DNA of 64,000 nucleotides from DASXRA01 sp963737425 (GCA_963737425.1 CAVTSX010000008.1:496001-560000), one strand, 5' to 3'. Shown: positions 1 to 7,435, counted from the stretch's first letter. Notes: a model not told the origin generated them from the sequence alone. Numbers and translations: made by a program.

Positions 1-303
1 GTACTCGATCTCGGAACCGGTCAGGGTCGAACGATCAAGCCGGCGTAGCAGGTGCGCAGCATCCGCCGTCGTGGTGCCCCACTCGTGCAGCTCAGCAAGT
101 GCGTGCAACTCTGCCTCACGAGCCACGCCGTCTGTTTCCCACACCGCTATGCCGGCGAGAATCGTTGCGATCATGCGGGATTCAGCGGCGGATATATCCG
201 CGCGCAGGTCGGTCACGAATCCCGCGTTCGCCCATCGTTCTCGTGAGTCGTCAGCCAACAGTCCACGGAGGAGTCCGACGAGCTGAGCGGGATCGAGAGC
301 CAT
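1..303 (-). CDS. Partial hypothetical protein, possible immunity-type protein (C-terminus beyond the left edge)
   Basis: An open minus-strand frame begins with ATG at 303 and runs off the left edge without a stop, so only the first 101 residues are seen. It starts MALDPAQLVGLLRGLL and is strongly helical, with a central SAAESRMIATILAGIAVWE stretch and then an LHALAELHEWG stretch. This mix of short amphipathic helices resembles small actinobacterial proteins that accompany polymorphic toxins, but that is inference and I recognise no catalytic motif. The start fits a conserved 31-nt element lying 44 nt upstream that recurs before two other genes here. The missing 3' end prevents a family call. 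Confidence 0.6.
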   Translation of the reverse strand, partial: MALDPAQLVGLLRGLLADDSRERWANAGFVTDLRADISAAESRMIATILAGIAVWETDGVAREAELHALAELHEWGTTTADAAHLLRRLDRSTLTGSEIEY

Positions 304-346
304 GCCTCGATCATCCGGCACTTCCTCGTCTGCAACGCACTCACAT

Positions 347-377
347 GCCGCTGCGAGGGCGATTCTGCCGATGTGCG
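347..377 (-). promoter_or_regulatory. Shared upstream element, copy A
   Basis: This is one of three ~31-nt elements in the first 2.1 kb. On the plus strand it begins GCCGCTGCG and contains TTCTGCCGATGTG; read on the minus strand the core is CACATCGGCAGAA. It lies 44 nt upstream of the ATG at 303. Copies B (865-896) and C (2020-2050) sit at similar places before the other two minus-strand hypothetical genes. A shared promoter or operator is the simplest reading; a recombination site is the alternative. Confidence 0.45.
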
Positions 378-383
378 GACGGA

Positions 384-836
384 TCAGCCGAGCACGGCTT
401 GCCTAATTGCATCGCCAACCGCTGCCCTCTTCATGGGCTCCGATTCGTGGTCGCGCTGGTCGAGGAGTTGGGTGACGATCCGCTGCTGATCGGACTGCGC
501 ATCGTAGGCGGGAAGGTGGACGTACCACGGGCCTTCAAACTGCTCCACCGACACTCCGCCGCGCGCGAATGCCTCGACGAGCAACGCGAACTGTTCAGTC
601 TCGCTAGCTGTCGGCGCGACGACGCGAATGCCGTTGGACGTGAGCCAAGTGGTCACGGGCTCGATCGCGTCAGCCTGGGACGTACCTTGCGCCAAGGCGG
701 CCACCGCGACGACCTCTTCCCGATCGTCGCTATCGACAACCATCTGGACGGCGACGTCGATCGCTCGATCTACCCACAATCCGGCCTGGGCTATCCCAGC
801 CGAAAGTCCCCACATCTCGGCCTGTAGATCGTCCAC
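384..836 (-). CDS. Hypothetical protein (150 aa), possible immunity-type protein
   Basis: A 150-residue soluble acidic protein with no signal peptide or membrane segment. It starts MDDLQAEMWGLSAG; the middle alternates hydrophobic strands (VVAVAALAQG, GIRVVAPTAS) with charged helices, giving an alpha/beta look. I recognise no enzyme motif. It lies on the same strand as the partial gene to its left, and upstream of it (865-896) is copy B of the shared element. The common element suggests the three minus-strand genes are co-regulated or were acquired as similar units. An immunity role is a guess from size, composition and setting. Confidence 0.55.
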   Translation of the reverse strand: MDDLQAEMWGLSAGIAQAGLWVDRAIDVAVQMVVDSDDREEVVAVAALAQGTSQADAIEPVTTWLTSNGIRVVAPTASETEQFALLVEAFARGGVSVEQFEGPWYVHLPAYDAQSDQQRIVTQLLDQRDHESEPMKRAAVGDAIRQAVLG

Positions 837-864
837 GACGGTGAGTATGCCAACGCCCGGACGT

Positions 865-896
865 GCCGCCGTGGGCGCAGTTCTGCCGACGTGAGT
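865..896 (-). promoter_or_regulatory. Shared upstream element, copy B
   Basis: This matches copies A and C: GCCGCCGTGGGCGCAG, then TTCTGCCGACGTG on the plus strand. Against copy C it differs at about five of 31 positions, several of them C/T. It begins 29 nt upstream of the ATG at 836. It could equally serve the plus-strand gene that starts at 1021. Confidence 0.45.
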
Positions 897-1020
897 GCGT
901 GCTCCGCATCGCGCCAGGCGGGAAAGTGCTCCGGCGCGCCCTTAGCGTTGCTCTCTTGTGGCCGGGCAGGATTGTGGCCGCAGCGGCCACCGGGCATGGG
1001 CGCCGCCTAAAGGAGCGGTC

Positions 1021-1383
1021 ATGAAGGATCCGAACTTCTATATAACCGTTGCGCAGATCATCCCGGTGCTACTGCTCGCGCTGGTCTGGGAAGGCAAGTA
1101 CCTAGACCGAGTCGAATCCGGTGAGACGAAAGGCCAATCGTTTTGGAAGCCCAAGCAGGTCATGATCTGGTCCTGGCTGATCCTGCCGCCTGCCGTGATC
1201 GTCGAATTGCTATGCATCCTCGCCGCAGCTGTCGGGTGGCTTCGTAACGAATTCTGCGGGTGGGTCGTGGTGATTGTCATGATCGGACTACTGGCCACGT
1301 TGTTGGTCCGGATGCTCGCCGATGTTTCGCGCACAGCCTCCAAAGCGAAGGCTGCGCATCAAGCCGAAGACGATAGCGGCTAG
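1021..1383 (+). CDS. Small membrane protein, unknown function (120 aa)
   Basis: The ATG at 1021 is preceded by AAAGGAG at a good distance, so this start is preferred over an upstream in-frame codon. The 120-residue product has three likely membrane segments: about 7-22 (VAQIIPVLLLALVW), 46-72 (around WSWLILPPAVIVELLCI) and 77-100 (WVVVIVMIGLLATLLV). A charged loop lies between the first two, and the tail is short and hydrophilic (TASKAKAAHQAEDDSG). I recognise no family. It is alone on the plus strand among minus-strand hypotheticals. Confidence 0.65.
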   Translation: MKDPNFYITVAQIIPVLLLALVWEGKYLDRVESGETKGQSFWKPKQVMIWSWLILPPAVIVELLCILAAAVGWLRNEFCGWVVVIVMIGLLATLLVRMLADVSRTASKAKAAHQAEDDSG

Positions 1384-1504
1384 CGAGTTGTGAGGAACTG
1401 CGGGAAACGCACTATGCCGCCTGTCGGGCGCGGAAAGGCATAGCGTCCGACTCTGCCGCGCTGGGCGTGGTCAGCCGGTGCGAGCCAGTCCCGGGTTGAA
1501 GGGG

Positions 1505-1975
1505 TTAGGGCGTGTGCACACCATCGGTCAACGGGTCGTAGGCGAACATCGGTGCGTCGTGTGCCGCCTCGGGAGTAGCTCGGACTTCCTTCCCCAGCGC
1601 CCGGCCGAGCGTCGTAACAAAGCCAGCGAGCGCGTCGAGCGTCCCTTGACCATTTATGTCGCGCGCAGGAACGTCGAACTCGATCCAGTCCTCACCGAAG
1701 ACGTGCCCGAAGATCGGCAGTCCGGTCAGACTGATCGAGATAAGAACACTGGCCTCCGTTGATCGGCCGACCAGGTGTTGGGCGAGCGAAGGGAGTTCTG
1801 CCGGTTCGCCGTCCTCGGTATAGATGACCTGCCACGCGACTTGGCGCTCGCGGAGTAGATCGAGCACGCGCTGCCAGTCGCCTACCTCCGCTGACTGAAC
1901 GACGATGTCGCAGAGAAAGGCCGTGTTGCCGCCGTCCTGGAACCGTGGTTCAACCTCGGCCCAGGGCACAGACAT
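1505..1975 (-). CDS. Hypothetical protein (156 aa), possible immunity-type protein
   Basis: A soluble acidic protein with no signal peptide. The in-frame ATG at 1975 (MSVPWAEVEPRFQ) is chosen over ATG codons at 2011 and 1999, because the shared upstream element (copy C, 2020-2050) then sits 45 nt upstream, matching the 44-nt spacing of copy A. Neither start has an obvious ribosome site. The sequence alternates strands and helices (WQRVLDLLRERQVAWQVIY, then a VLISISLTGLPIFGHVFG strand pair). I recognise no family; immunity is a guess from setting and fold type. Confidence 0.55.
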   Translation of the reverse strand: MSVPWAEVEPRFQDGGNTAFLCDIVVQSAEVGDWQRVLDLLRERQVAWQVIYTEDGEPAELPSLAQHLVGRSTEASVLISISLTGLPIFGHVFGEDWIEFDVPARDINGQGTLDALAGFVTTLGRALGKEVRATPEAAHDAPMFAYDPLTDGVHTP

Positions 1976-2019
1976 ACGGTCATTGTGCAGGCCTGGCATC
2001 GATTGGGACATCCGCTATT

Positions 2020-2050
2020 GCCGCTGCGGGCGCGGTTCTGCCGATGTGCG
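2020..2050 (-). promoter_or_regulatory. Shared upstream element, copy C
   Basis: Plus-strand GCCGCTGCGGGCGCGG followed by TTCTGCCGATGTGCG. It is nearly identical in its right half to copy A and differs from copy B at about five positions. It precedes the minus-strand gene ending at 1505. Confidence 0.45.
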
Positions 2051-2104
2051 CGAGTTCGCGACGGTCACACCAGCCGGGGGCCACAAGCTGTTCGGGCAGC
2101 CCGC

Positions 2105-2142
2105 CGACAAGCGTGTCTTACAAATTGTGTTACAGTCGCGGT
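2105..2142 (+). promoter_or_regulatory. Promoter/operator of the toxin-antitoxin pair (leaderless)
   Basis: TACAGT at 2131-2136 fits a sigma-70 -10 box and ends 6 nt before the antitoxin ATG at 2143, so transcription should start at or near the A of ATG. There is no Shine-Dalgarno sequence, which agrees with a leaderless message. Just upstream, ACAAATTGT (2121-2129) is a 4-1-4 inverted repeat that could bind the antitoxin. The promoter is read from the sequence; the operator role is inference. Confidence 0.45.
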
Positions 2143-2376
2143 ATGGCCCACACGATCACGTTCCGTCCGGACGAAGACGCCGAGCGTGCGCTAGCAGTGC
2201 TCACCGCTGACGGCACGGCCGTATCGGCAGCGGTACGGTCCGCGCTCATTGACGCGGCCCGCGCCCGCGCTCAGCACCGTGTGCGTGCCGAAGCCGAGGC
2301 TCTTGCCGCAGATGCCGCGGACCGGGCTGAAGCCGCACAAGTACTGCGGGACATGGAGACGCTGCGTGCGTGGTGA
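2143..2376 (+). CDS. Antitoxin of a MazEF-type module (77 aa)
   Basis: A 77-residue protein starting MAHTITFRPDEDAERALAVL. The N-terminus has the ribbon-helix-helix pattern of small antitoxins (strand ITFRP, then helices ERALAVLTADG and VSAAVRSALIDAARAR). The C-terminal half is a charged helix rich in Ala, Arg and Glu that would wrap the toxin. The gene overlaps the downstream MazF-like toxin by 11 nt, the normal antitoxin-first coupled layout. Its promoter appears leaderless, with TACAGT ending 6 nt before the ATG. Binding of its own promoter by the toxin-antitoxin complex is expected for the family and not shown here. Confidence 0.8.
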   Translation: MAHTITFRPDEDAERALAVLTADGTAVSAAVRSALIDAARARAQHRVRAEAEALAADAADRAEAAQVLRDMETLRAW

Positions 2377-2677
2377 CATCCATCGGCTGAGGGCAGCACG
2401 CGCAAGCCGAGGCCACGAGCAACGCGGCCCGCGTTACGCCGTCGTCGTTCAGTCCGACTCGCTGCCGCTGTCGACCTTGCTGGTTGCCCCAACCTCGACA
2501 GCGGCACGAGCCGCAAGCTTCCGCCCCGAAATCCTGCTTGGTGGAGTAACCACCCGCGTGCTGGTCGAGCAAACTGCCGCCGTGGACCCCACCCGCCTCG
2601 GCGAGCACATCGGACTGCTCAGTTTCGACGAACTCCGGCAGGTCGACGCAGCGCTGCGAATCGTCCTTGAGCTGTAA
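2366..2677 (+). CDS. MazF/PemK-family endoribonuclease toxin (103 aa)
   Basis: The start is GTG at 2366, inside the end of the antitoxin gene in another frame, giving VRGDIHRLRAARASRGHEQRGPRYAVVVQ. The conserved MazF elements are present in order: RGDI at the N-terminus, the GHEQRGPRYAVVVQSD core strand, LLVAPTST, then a VLVEQTAAVD strand ending with the helix LSFDELRQVDAALRIVLEL. The family cleaves single-stranded RNA at short motifs and is neutralised by the upstream antitoxin. Length is normal and the frame intact, so the module looks functional. A stem-loop follows at 2689-2707. Confidence 0.9.
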   Translation: MRGDIHRLRAARASRGHEQRGPRYAVVVQSDSLPLSTLLVAPTSTAARAASFRPEILLGGVTTRVLVEQTAAVDPTRLGEHIGLLSFDELRQVDAALRIVLEL

Positions 2678-2688
2678 CGCCGCACCGC

Positions 2689-2707
2689 CCGCGGCCTGGC
2701 GCCGCGG
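2689..2707 (+). terminator. Stem-loop after the toxin gene
   Basis: CCGCGGC (2689-2695) pairs perfectly with GCCGCGG (2701-2707) around a 5-nt loop, 12 nt after the mazF stop. There is no U-tract, as is common for actinobacterial terminators. Confidence 0.4.
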
Positions 2708-2772
2708 ATCTACGTCCGGTCGTGCCGATCAGCGGATGCCTGAACGACTCGCAAGCGCGCTGGCCTGAGCCC

Positions 2773-3132
2773 TCAATCTGCCCATGTCACTCCGTAGCGC
2801 ACGCGGAGCTCATCCGCCTTCTGCCGGCTGGCGTCAGCCCCCAACGACAGCCAACTCGGTTTCTCTGACTCCTCCGAGAACATGTCTGAAGGCGCACACG
2901 TAATCACGAGTTCAAGGTCTGGCTCTTGCGTGATCCACCAACGGCGGGTTTCGTCCCAGACGAGCAGTCGTCCGAGTGCTCCGTGAGTGTCCATTGCCCT
3001 TAGCAAGGCGATGCCAAAGACCACAAGCGCCGGCCTATCGTCCCTAACGCCATGCACAACGGCGTAGCTACCAAACGCAACCCCGACGACGAATAGGCTG
3101 CCAAGCCGGTAAGCCATCTCGTACCGCACCAT
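2773..3132 (-). CDS. Hypothetical protein with one hydrophobic segment (119 aa)
   Basis: The ATG at 3132 (MVRYEMAYRLGS) is preferred over an upstream in-frame start because the extra 33 residues look like untranslated sequence. A hydrophobic stretch near residues 9-25 (GSLFVVGVAFGSYAVVHG) and a second weaker one (PALVVFGIALL) suggest a membrane-associated hairpin. A hydrophilic, Trp-containing domain follows (WDETRRWWITQEPDLELVI). No family is recognised. It shows no ribosome site and no operon partner; moderate confidence that it is a gene. Confidence 0.45.
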   Translation of the reverse strand: MVRYEMAYRLGSLFVVGVAFGSYAVVHGVRDDRPALVVFGIALLRAMDTHGALGRLLVWDETRRWWITQEPDLELVITCAPSDMFSEESEKPSWLSLGADASRQKADELRVRYGVTWAD

Positions 3133-3460
3133 GTGTGGTCTGCTGTTCACATCAACAGCCTCTCGCGCACCCCCAGTCGGCCTGTCGGACTGGACGACCG
3201 CCGCGTAAGTATCTGCGTGGCAACCGCACACGCCTCGCTCGGACCTCAGCAGACTTGCGCCGACGCTGGAACCAGCGGAGGACGCAGCTCAGCACGCATC
3301 GCCGGGGCTCGGAGGGCGCTGTGCGGCTGGGCACGTTCATCGAATCGCACTCTCCTGCCAATGAGCGGATCGTGCGCGACCGTGCCTATGAGCGCGTTGA
3401 GAATTCTTAGGAGTCGTCGCACATCTGGTTGAGGGCGTGCGGCGTTAGTCGCGGGCGATG
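3133..3460. other. Gap of 328 nt with no convincing gene
   Basis: I see no reading frame here with recognisable protein character on either strand; the frames present are GC-driven open stretches. No repeat or strong hairpin stands out. Confidence 0.4.
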
Positions 3461-4651
3461 TCAGCGCGGTGCCTGACTGGCGAGCAGATCGACGATTCCT
3501 GCCGCGCGTGGAAGTGCTGCGATGTCGGCGGCGATGGTTCGGGCGGTCTCGGCGAGTGCGCGGTCGGTCAGGGCATGCATCACCGCGTCGGCGAGTTGTG
3601 TCACGTCGGGACCGGCCGGGACAAGGTCGGCGGAGCGTAGCGACATTGGGTCTCCGGGCGAGAGTGAGATTCCCGCACCGGTGGCGCCGACCCGGTCGGC
3701 GTTCGCGTATTGGTCGGCTGAGAACAACGGGACGATCACCTGCGGCAGGCTGTGCGCGAGCGCGGCGATCAGCGTGCCGAAACCGCCATGACCGACAACG
3801 ACCGCCGCCGCGCCAAGCACACTTTCCTGTGGCCACCAACTCTCCACATGGACGTTCGGTGCCAGGTCGCCGAGCGCGCCCGGGTCGAGCCCAGCACCGA
3901 GGGTCATCAGCACCCGCACTGGTGTGTCCGCGACGGCCTTGAGGACGCGCCGGTAGAAGGCCGGATAGAAGCCCATGCCGCCTGCGACACTGCCGAACGT
4001 CACATAGACCAACGGCTGATCGGCGCACCGCTCCGGCCACCACCCCAAGGGGATGTTCTGGTCCGCTCCGTTCACCGATGCATCCCGGAACCGGTGAACG
4101 GTGGCAGAACCCACTGCCCCGTCGAAGAGATTCGGCAGCAACGACAGGCGTTGCGCTGCTCGCACGCGCTCGCTTCCGGTCGCGCAGCCGAGTTCGCGCA
4201 ACGGCTCGTCGGCCTCGTCGAGCACCCGCTCGGTGAACGCGTCGAGCCCGATATTGACCAGCAGATGCGGTATACCGCGCTCTTCGGCTAACAGCACGCC
4301 GCCGAACTCGGCGGTTTCGCTGACAATCACGTCTGGACGCCACGTGTCGACGACCGCACGCAGCTGGGGCAACGCCGCCCTGGCATCGATCCGCCCGAAG
4401 ACTTCGCGCAACACGCGGCTATTTGCTTCGTGCACCGTTCCTCGATGCAGTTGCGAGAACACCGCGCCGATCTCAGCAGGGTCCGCGTCGTCAAACGCGG
4501 CAGGATCGAAACCCGCGCTCCGCACCGTCGATGTGAACGAGGCCGGCGCAGCAACACGGACATCATGACCGGCGCCGACACACGCACGGGCGAACGGTAC
4601 GACTGGGGCGAAGTGCCCGGCTCCGGCCGTAGTCGAGAACAGAACGCGCAC
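3461..4651 (-). CDS. GT1-family glycosyltransferase (MGT/UGT-like, 396 aa)
   Basis: The start is GTG at 4651 (VRVLFSTTAGAGHF), with AGGGAGG just upstream. The N-terminal half carries the GT-B acceptor-domain opening FSTTAGAGHFAPVVPFARA. The C-terminal half has the nucleotide-sugar domain with YVTFGSV near the linker and the GT1 signature GHGGFGTLIAALAHSLPQV followed by PLFSADQYANADRV. Enzymes of this type move a sugar from an NDP donor to a small lipophilic acceptor such as a macrolide, glycopeptide or sterol; the acceptor cannot be read from sequence. It stands alone on the minus strand with no biosynthetic partners, so self-protection or xenobiotic modification is plausible. Confidence 0.9.
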   Translation of the reverse strand: MRVLFSTTAGAGHFAPVVPFARACVGAGHDVRVAAPASFTSTVRSAGFDPAAFDDADPAEIGAVFSQLHRGTVHEANSRVLREVFGRIDARAALPQLRAVVDTWRPDVIVSETAEFGGVLLAEERGIPHLLVNIGLDAFTERVLDEADEPLRELGCATGSERVRAAQRLSLLPNLFDGAVGSATVHRFRDASVNGADQNIPLGWWPERCADQPLVYVTFGSVAGGMGFYPAFYRRVLKAVADTPVRVLMTLGAGLDPGALGDLAPNVHVESWWPQESVLGAAAVVVGHGGFGTLIAALAHSLPQVIVPLFSADQYANADRVGATGAGISLSPGDPMSLRSADLVPAGPDVTQLADAVMHALTDRALAETARTIAADIAALPRAAGIVDLLASQAPR

Positions 4652-4908
4652 CGTGCCTCCCTGCCGCCGATAAAGCGAGCCACCGAAGCGCACTGTAACG
4701 CCGCAGTGGGTGCTCACAGCCGGCGTGCGCACGTTCGGCCCGAGCCGATCACGTTCCCTCTTGATTCCATGGCAGCCGGGGTCTAGGTGCCTTACGATCG
4801 CGACCAACTAGCAGGCCTGGGGACCGAGGGCGGAGCACGATGGGACGCACTCGCAGGCGGGTGGCGTGGGTTTCGCTCGGGCTAGGTTTGCTCGCGGCGT
4901 GCGGCGTC

Positions 4909-5352
4909 CTATTGGGAGGTCACTCCGGGCTGACCACTATCGGCGCCACTTGCACCGTCCCGCACGCGGCTCCAGGATCGGCGCAAGTAGGACACAGCGC
5001 CGATGCCGAGGCAGACAATCACGACTGTCGCTGTCGCGATTTGGGCAGCGATCAGGTGGTGACGATCGGCGCCGAACACCCGCAGAACGAGCTGCGTCAC
5101 CAAGGCCGCCGCGCCGACCGGTAAAACGGCCTGCCGCCAGCCGGGCCAGGTCGACCGCTCGGCTTCAACGTCGAGCTCTCTCGCCGTAGGCGGCCGATTC
5201 CAGATCGCTAGACCGACGACCGCGACAACGTACCCAGCCAGTACCACGGCAAACCGCAACCGATCCGGCTGCCAGTCGGATCCTTGGGTTATACCGCCGG
5301 CTGTGACGCCGACCGCCGTGACGACTACGCCGATCACTTTCCGCGTTCTCAT
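4909..5352 (-). CDS. Small integral membrane protein (147 aa)
   Basis: The start ATG at 5352 (MRTRKVIGVVVTAVGV) has GGAGA upstream; an alternative GTG at 5409 with GGAG would add 19 residues. Four hydrophobic stretches are visible: VIGVVVTAVGVTAG, LRFAVVLAGYVVAVVGLAIW, AVLPVGAAALVTQLVLRVFG and IATATVVIVCLGIGAVSYL. Short loops are rich in Arg, Asp and Glu. No family motif is recognised. Its 3' end runs antisense to a lipobox-like plus-strand frame (from 4840) that I rejected. Confidence 0.6.
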   Translation of the reverse strand: MRTRKVIGVVVTAVGVTAGGITQGSDWQPDRLRFAVVLAGYVVAVVGLAIWNRPPTARELDVEAERSTWPGWRQAVLPVGAAALVTQLVLRVFGADRHHLIAAQIATATVVIVCLGIGAVSYLRRSWSRVRDGASGADSGQPGVTSQ

Positions 5353-5628
5353 GCCGCGCTGTCTCCGTATACCCGCCTGGACATACTCATCATGCTTGCC
5401 TATCCGCACCGATGGCTCCGACCTGACCTGTCATGGTGCAGGAGCTGATCGGCGACCGAGACCTCGCCGCACGCGGCACCGGATCGTCGGCCGCCGCGGG
5501 CGCGCGGTTGGCACCGCTGCAGCGACCGTGCAGGGCAATGTTGGCGAGGTGGAGCCGTTTCAGATCTTCTTCGATTGGCGGTGACGTGCGACAGTGATCC
5601 GCCGAGGATGGGCGCGCTGTGCGGCTGG

Positions 5629-6006
5629 TCAGCGGCCACCGCGAGCGCGGTATTCGGTGGCGTCGTACAGCAGCCGGAGTGACTGGATCTTCCCGTCTTC
5701 GATCTGGAAGAACTCGGCGAACCGAACGGTACCGCCGGGCATCTGCGCGTCGTAGAGCGTGGCTGCCGTATCTGCGGCGTGCACCTGATGCAGCATGCTG
5801 AGGCTGCGCATCGTCTCGATGAATCCGGACACTCCCTTGATGAACCGCTCCGCGCCGACGACGTGGCCCGCGATCGGACCCTCGAACACGAGGTCGTCGG
5901 CGAGGATTGCCCGGAGCTGTCGCCCCTCGTCGAAGGACGCACTACCGGCCGCCAAGATGTCGTAATAGGTCCGCACCACTGGGCTGGTGCTGTCGGTGTC
6001 GATCAC
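5629..6006 (-). CDS. SnoaL/NTF2-like protein (125 aa), divergent from an ECF sigma gene
   Basis: The start is GTG at 6006 (VIDTDSTSPVVRTYYD), with AGGAGG five nucleotides before it. The sequence has the NTF2/SnoaL pattern: an N-terminal helix (SPVVRTYYDILAAG), LRAILADDLVFEGPIAG, then the strands VRFAEFFQIEDGKIQSLRLLYD typical of the cone-shaped fold. Such proteins bind small hydrophobic ligands or act as isomerases and hydratases; the substrate is unknown. It is transcribed divergently, 75 nt from an ECF sigma gene that itself carries a C-terminal SnoaL domain. The arrangement recurs at 49196-50711. Confidence 0.75.
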   Translation of the reverse strand: MIDTDSTSPVVRTYYDILAAGSASFDEGRQLRAILADDLVFEGPIAGHVVGAERFIKGVSGFIETMRSLSMLHQVHAADTAATLYDAQMPGGTVRFAEFFQIEDGKIQSLRLLYDATEYRARGGR

Positions 6007-6081
6007 GGGTTCCTCCTGTGGGTAGGCGCTATAAGTTGAGACACCACGCGAGGGGCGAACGGAACGGTCGACGACAGGAAA

Positions 6082-7221
6082 ATGAGCACGCTGGCAAGAT
6101 CGGAGACCGTGAGCGAATCGGTGCTCGATCGGGCGCAGGCGGGTGATCAAGGCGCCTTCACCGAACTAGTCGGCTGCTATCGCCCAGAGCTCCACTTGCA
6201 CTGCTATCGCATGCTGGGGTCGGTCACCGACGCCGAGGATCTCCTGCAGGAGACAATGCTCGCTGCCTGGCGAGGTCTGAGCGGTTTCGACGGCCGCTCG
6301 TCGCTGCGGGCGTGGCTGTACCGGATCGCCACCAACCGTTGCCTCAACTCGATCCGCGATGCCAAGCGCCGCCCACCACCCGTCCCAATACCGCCGTTCC
6401 AGCCGCCCGAACCCTCCCGGCGGGCAAAGGTCACCTGGTTGCAGCCCTACCCCGACGCGTGGCTCGAGCACGTGTCCGATCCGGCCCCCGGGCCCGCAGC
6501 CCGGTACCAGATCCGTGACGCCGTCCGCCTGGCGTTCATCGCCGCCCTGCAACAGCTTCCGCCTCGCCAGACAGCAGCTGTGGTCCTCTGCGACGTGCTC
6601 GACTTCTCCCTCGCGGAAGTGGCAGCCATGCTCGAAGTGACGCCGACGGCGGTGAAGGGCCTGCTGCAACGAGCCCGGGCGTCGCTCCAGCAGCAGCTGA
6701 CCCTCGCAGAACCATCGCCGGAGCCCGGGTCACCCGCCGAAGCTGACCTGGCGCAACGTTTCGCCGACGCCTTCAGCACCGACGACGTTGACGCGCTGCT
6801 CGCGCTACTCACCGATGATGCCTGGCTAGCCATGCCGCCGGCCCCGCACGAGTACCACGGGACCGCGGCCATTGCCGGATTCCTGCGGGCCAGCGCGGCG
6901 GGGCGAGCGGGGCGACGCTTCGGTCTCCTGCCCACTCGCGCCAACGGACAGGCCGCGTTCGCTTGTTACCTCGGACCGGGTGCACCCCTTGCCGAGCCCT
7001 CCGGCCTGATCGTCCTCACGCTCGCCAGAGATCGGATCGCCGCCATCACCCGGTTCCTCGACCCCGGCGTGCGCCTCATCGACGCGATCGGCCCCGTCGC
7101 TTCGCCGGCAGCGAGCGCGCGTAGTCGACACCTCGCAGCGCCCAGGGCGCCAGCTGACGCTCGGTCAGCAGCTCCTCAGGCGCAACCCGCAACCACCCCC
7201 GCATCGTCCGGCCGCCCATGA
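6082..7221 (+). CDS. ECF sigma factor with C-terminal SnoaL-like domain (379 aa, TIGR02960 type)
   Basis: Sigma region 2 lies at about residues 16-85, with ELVGCYRPELHLHCYRMLGS, DAEDLLQETMLAAWRG and AWLYRIATNRCL. Region 4 lies at about 165-215 (LQQLPPRQTAAVVLCDVLDF, EVTPTAVKGLLQRA). A SnoaL-like domain follows at about 225-340, containing MPPAPHEYHGTAAIAGF. This group lacks a membrane anti-sigma factor and is thought to be regulated by its own C-terminal domain. The last ~45 residues, rich in Ala, Pro and Arg, extend beyond the domain and are encoded antisense to the end of the TfoX gene, a 146-nt convergent overlap. The divergent neighbour is a stand-alone SnoaL-like protein, a likely target or partner. 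Confidence 0.9.
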   Translation: MSTLARSETVSESVLDRAQAGDQGAFTELVGCYRPELHLHCYRMLGSVTDAEDLLQETMLAAWRGLSGFDGRSSLRAWLYRIATNRCLNSIRDAKRRPPPVPIPPFQPPEPSRRAKVTWLQPYPDAWLEHVSDPAPGPAARYQIRDAVRLAFIAALQQLPPRQTAAVVLCDVLDFSLAEVAAMLEVTPTAVKGLLQRARASLQQQLTLAEPSPEPGSPAEADLAQRFADAFSTDDVDALLALLTDDAWLAMPPAPHEYHGTAAIAGFLRASAAGRAGRRFGLLPTRANGQAAFACYLGPGAPLAEPSGLIVLTLARDRIAAITRFLDPGVRLIDAIGPVASPAASARSRHLAAPRAPADARSAAPQAQPATTPASSGRP

Positions 7222-7435
7222 CCGCCACCTCCGTTGCGGTAGAAGCGACGAGCTCGTCCGACTCGGCGGGGTCCACGCGGACCAGGACCCCTCCCTGGCC
7301 GCTCGCGGCAATGGCCATGTTCCCCTGGATCAGAAACGCGAGCCCGCCGAACATCCGCTGCTCGCTCACGCCCGGCTCGCCGCCAACCAGCGCGCGGACG
7401 CGCTCGGCAAGATCCTCGTCGTAGGCCATCGTCAT
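7076..7435 (-). CDS. TfoX N-terminal domain protein (119 aa)
   Basis: Start ATG at 7435 (MTMAYDEDLAERVRALV); an ATG six nucleotides later is also possible. The sequence follows the TfoX_N family: the DEDLAERVRALVG helix, VSEQRMFGGLAFLIQGNMAI, VLVRVDP, then MGGRTMRGWLRV and a helix ending in YARSLPAK. In actinobacteria this domain occurs alone and its function is unsettled; the competence-regulator name comes from gammaproteobacteria. Its last ~145 nt are antisense to the 3' end of the upstream sigma factor gene. Confidence 0.85.
   Translation of the reverse strand: MTMAYDEDLAERVRALVGGEPGVSEQRMFGGLAFLIQGNMAIAASGQGGVLVRVDPAESDELVASTATEVAVMGGRTMRGWLRVAPEELLTERQLAPWALRGVDYARSLPAKRRGRSRR

Noticed and set aside
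1405..1440. Fourth copy of the 31-nt element
   Set aside because: Only the GCCGCCTGTCGGGCGCGG part is similar; the TTCTGCCGA core is missing and no gene starts at the right distance.
4840..5124. Plus-strand frame with a lipobox-like start (GLLAACG)
   Set aside because: The rest of the frame has no protein character and is antisense to a better membrane-protein gene (4909-5352). At most a decayed signal peptide.
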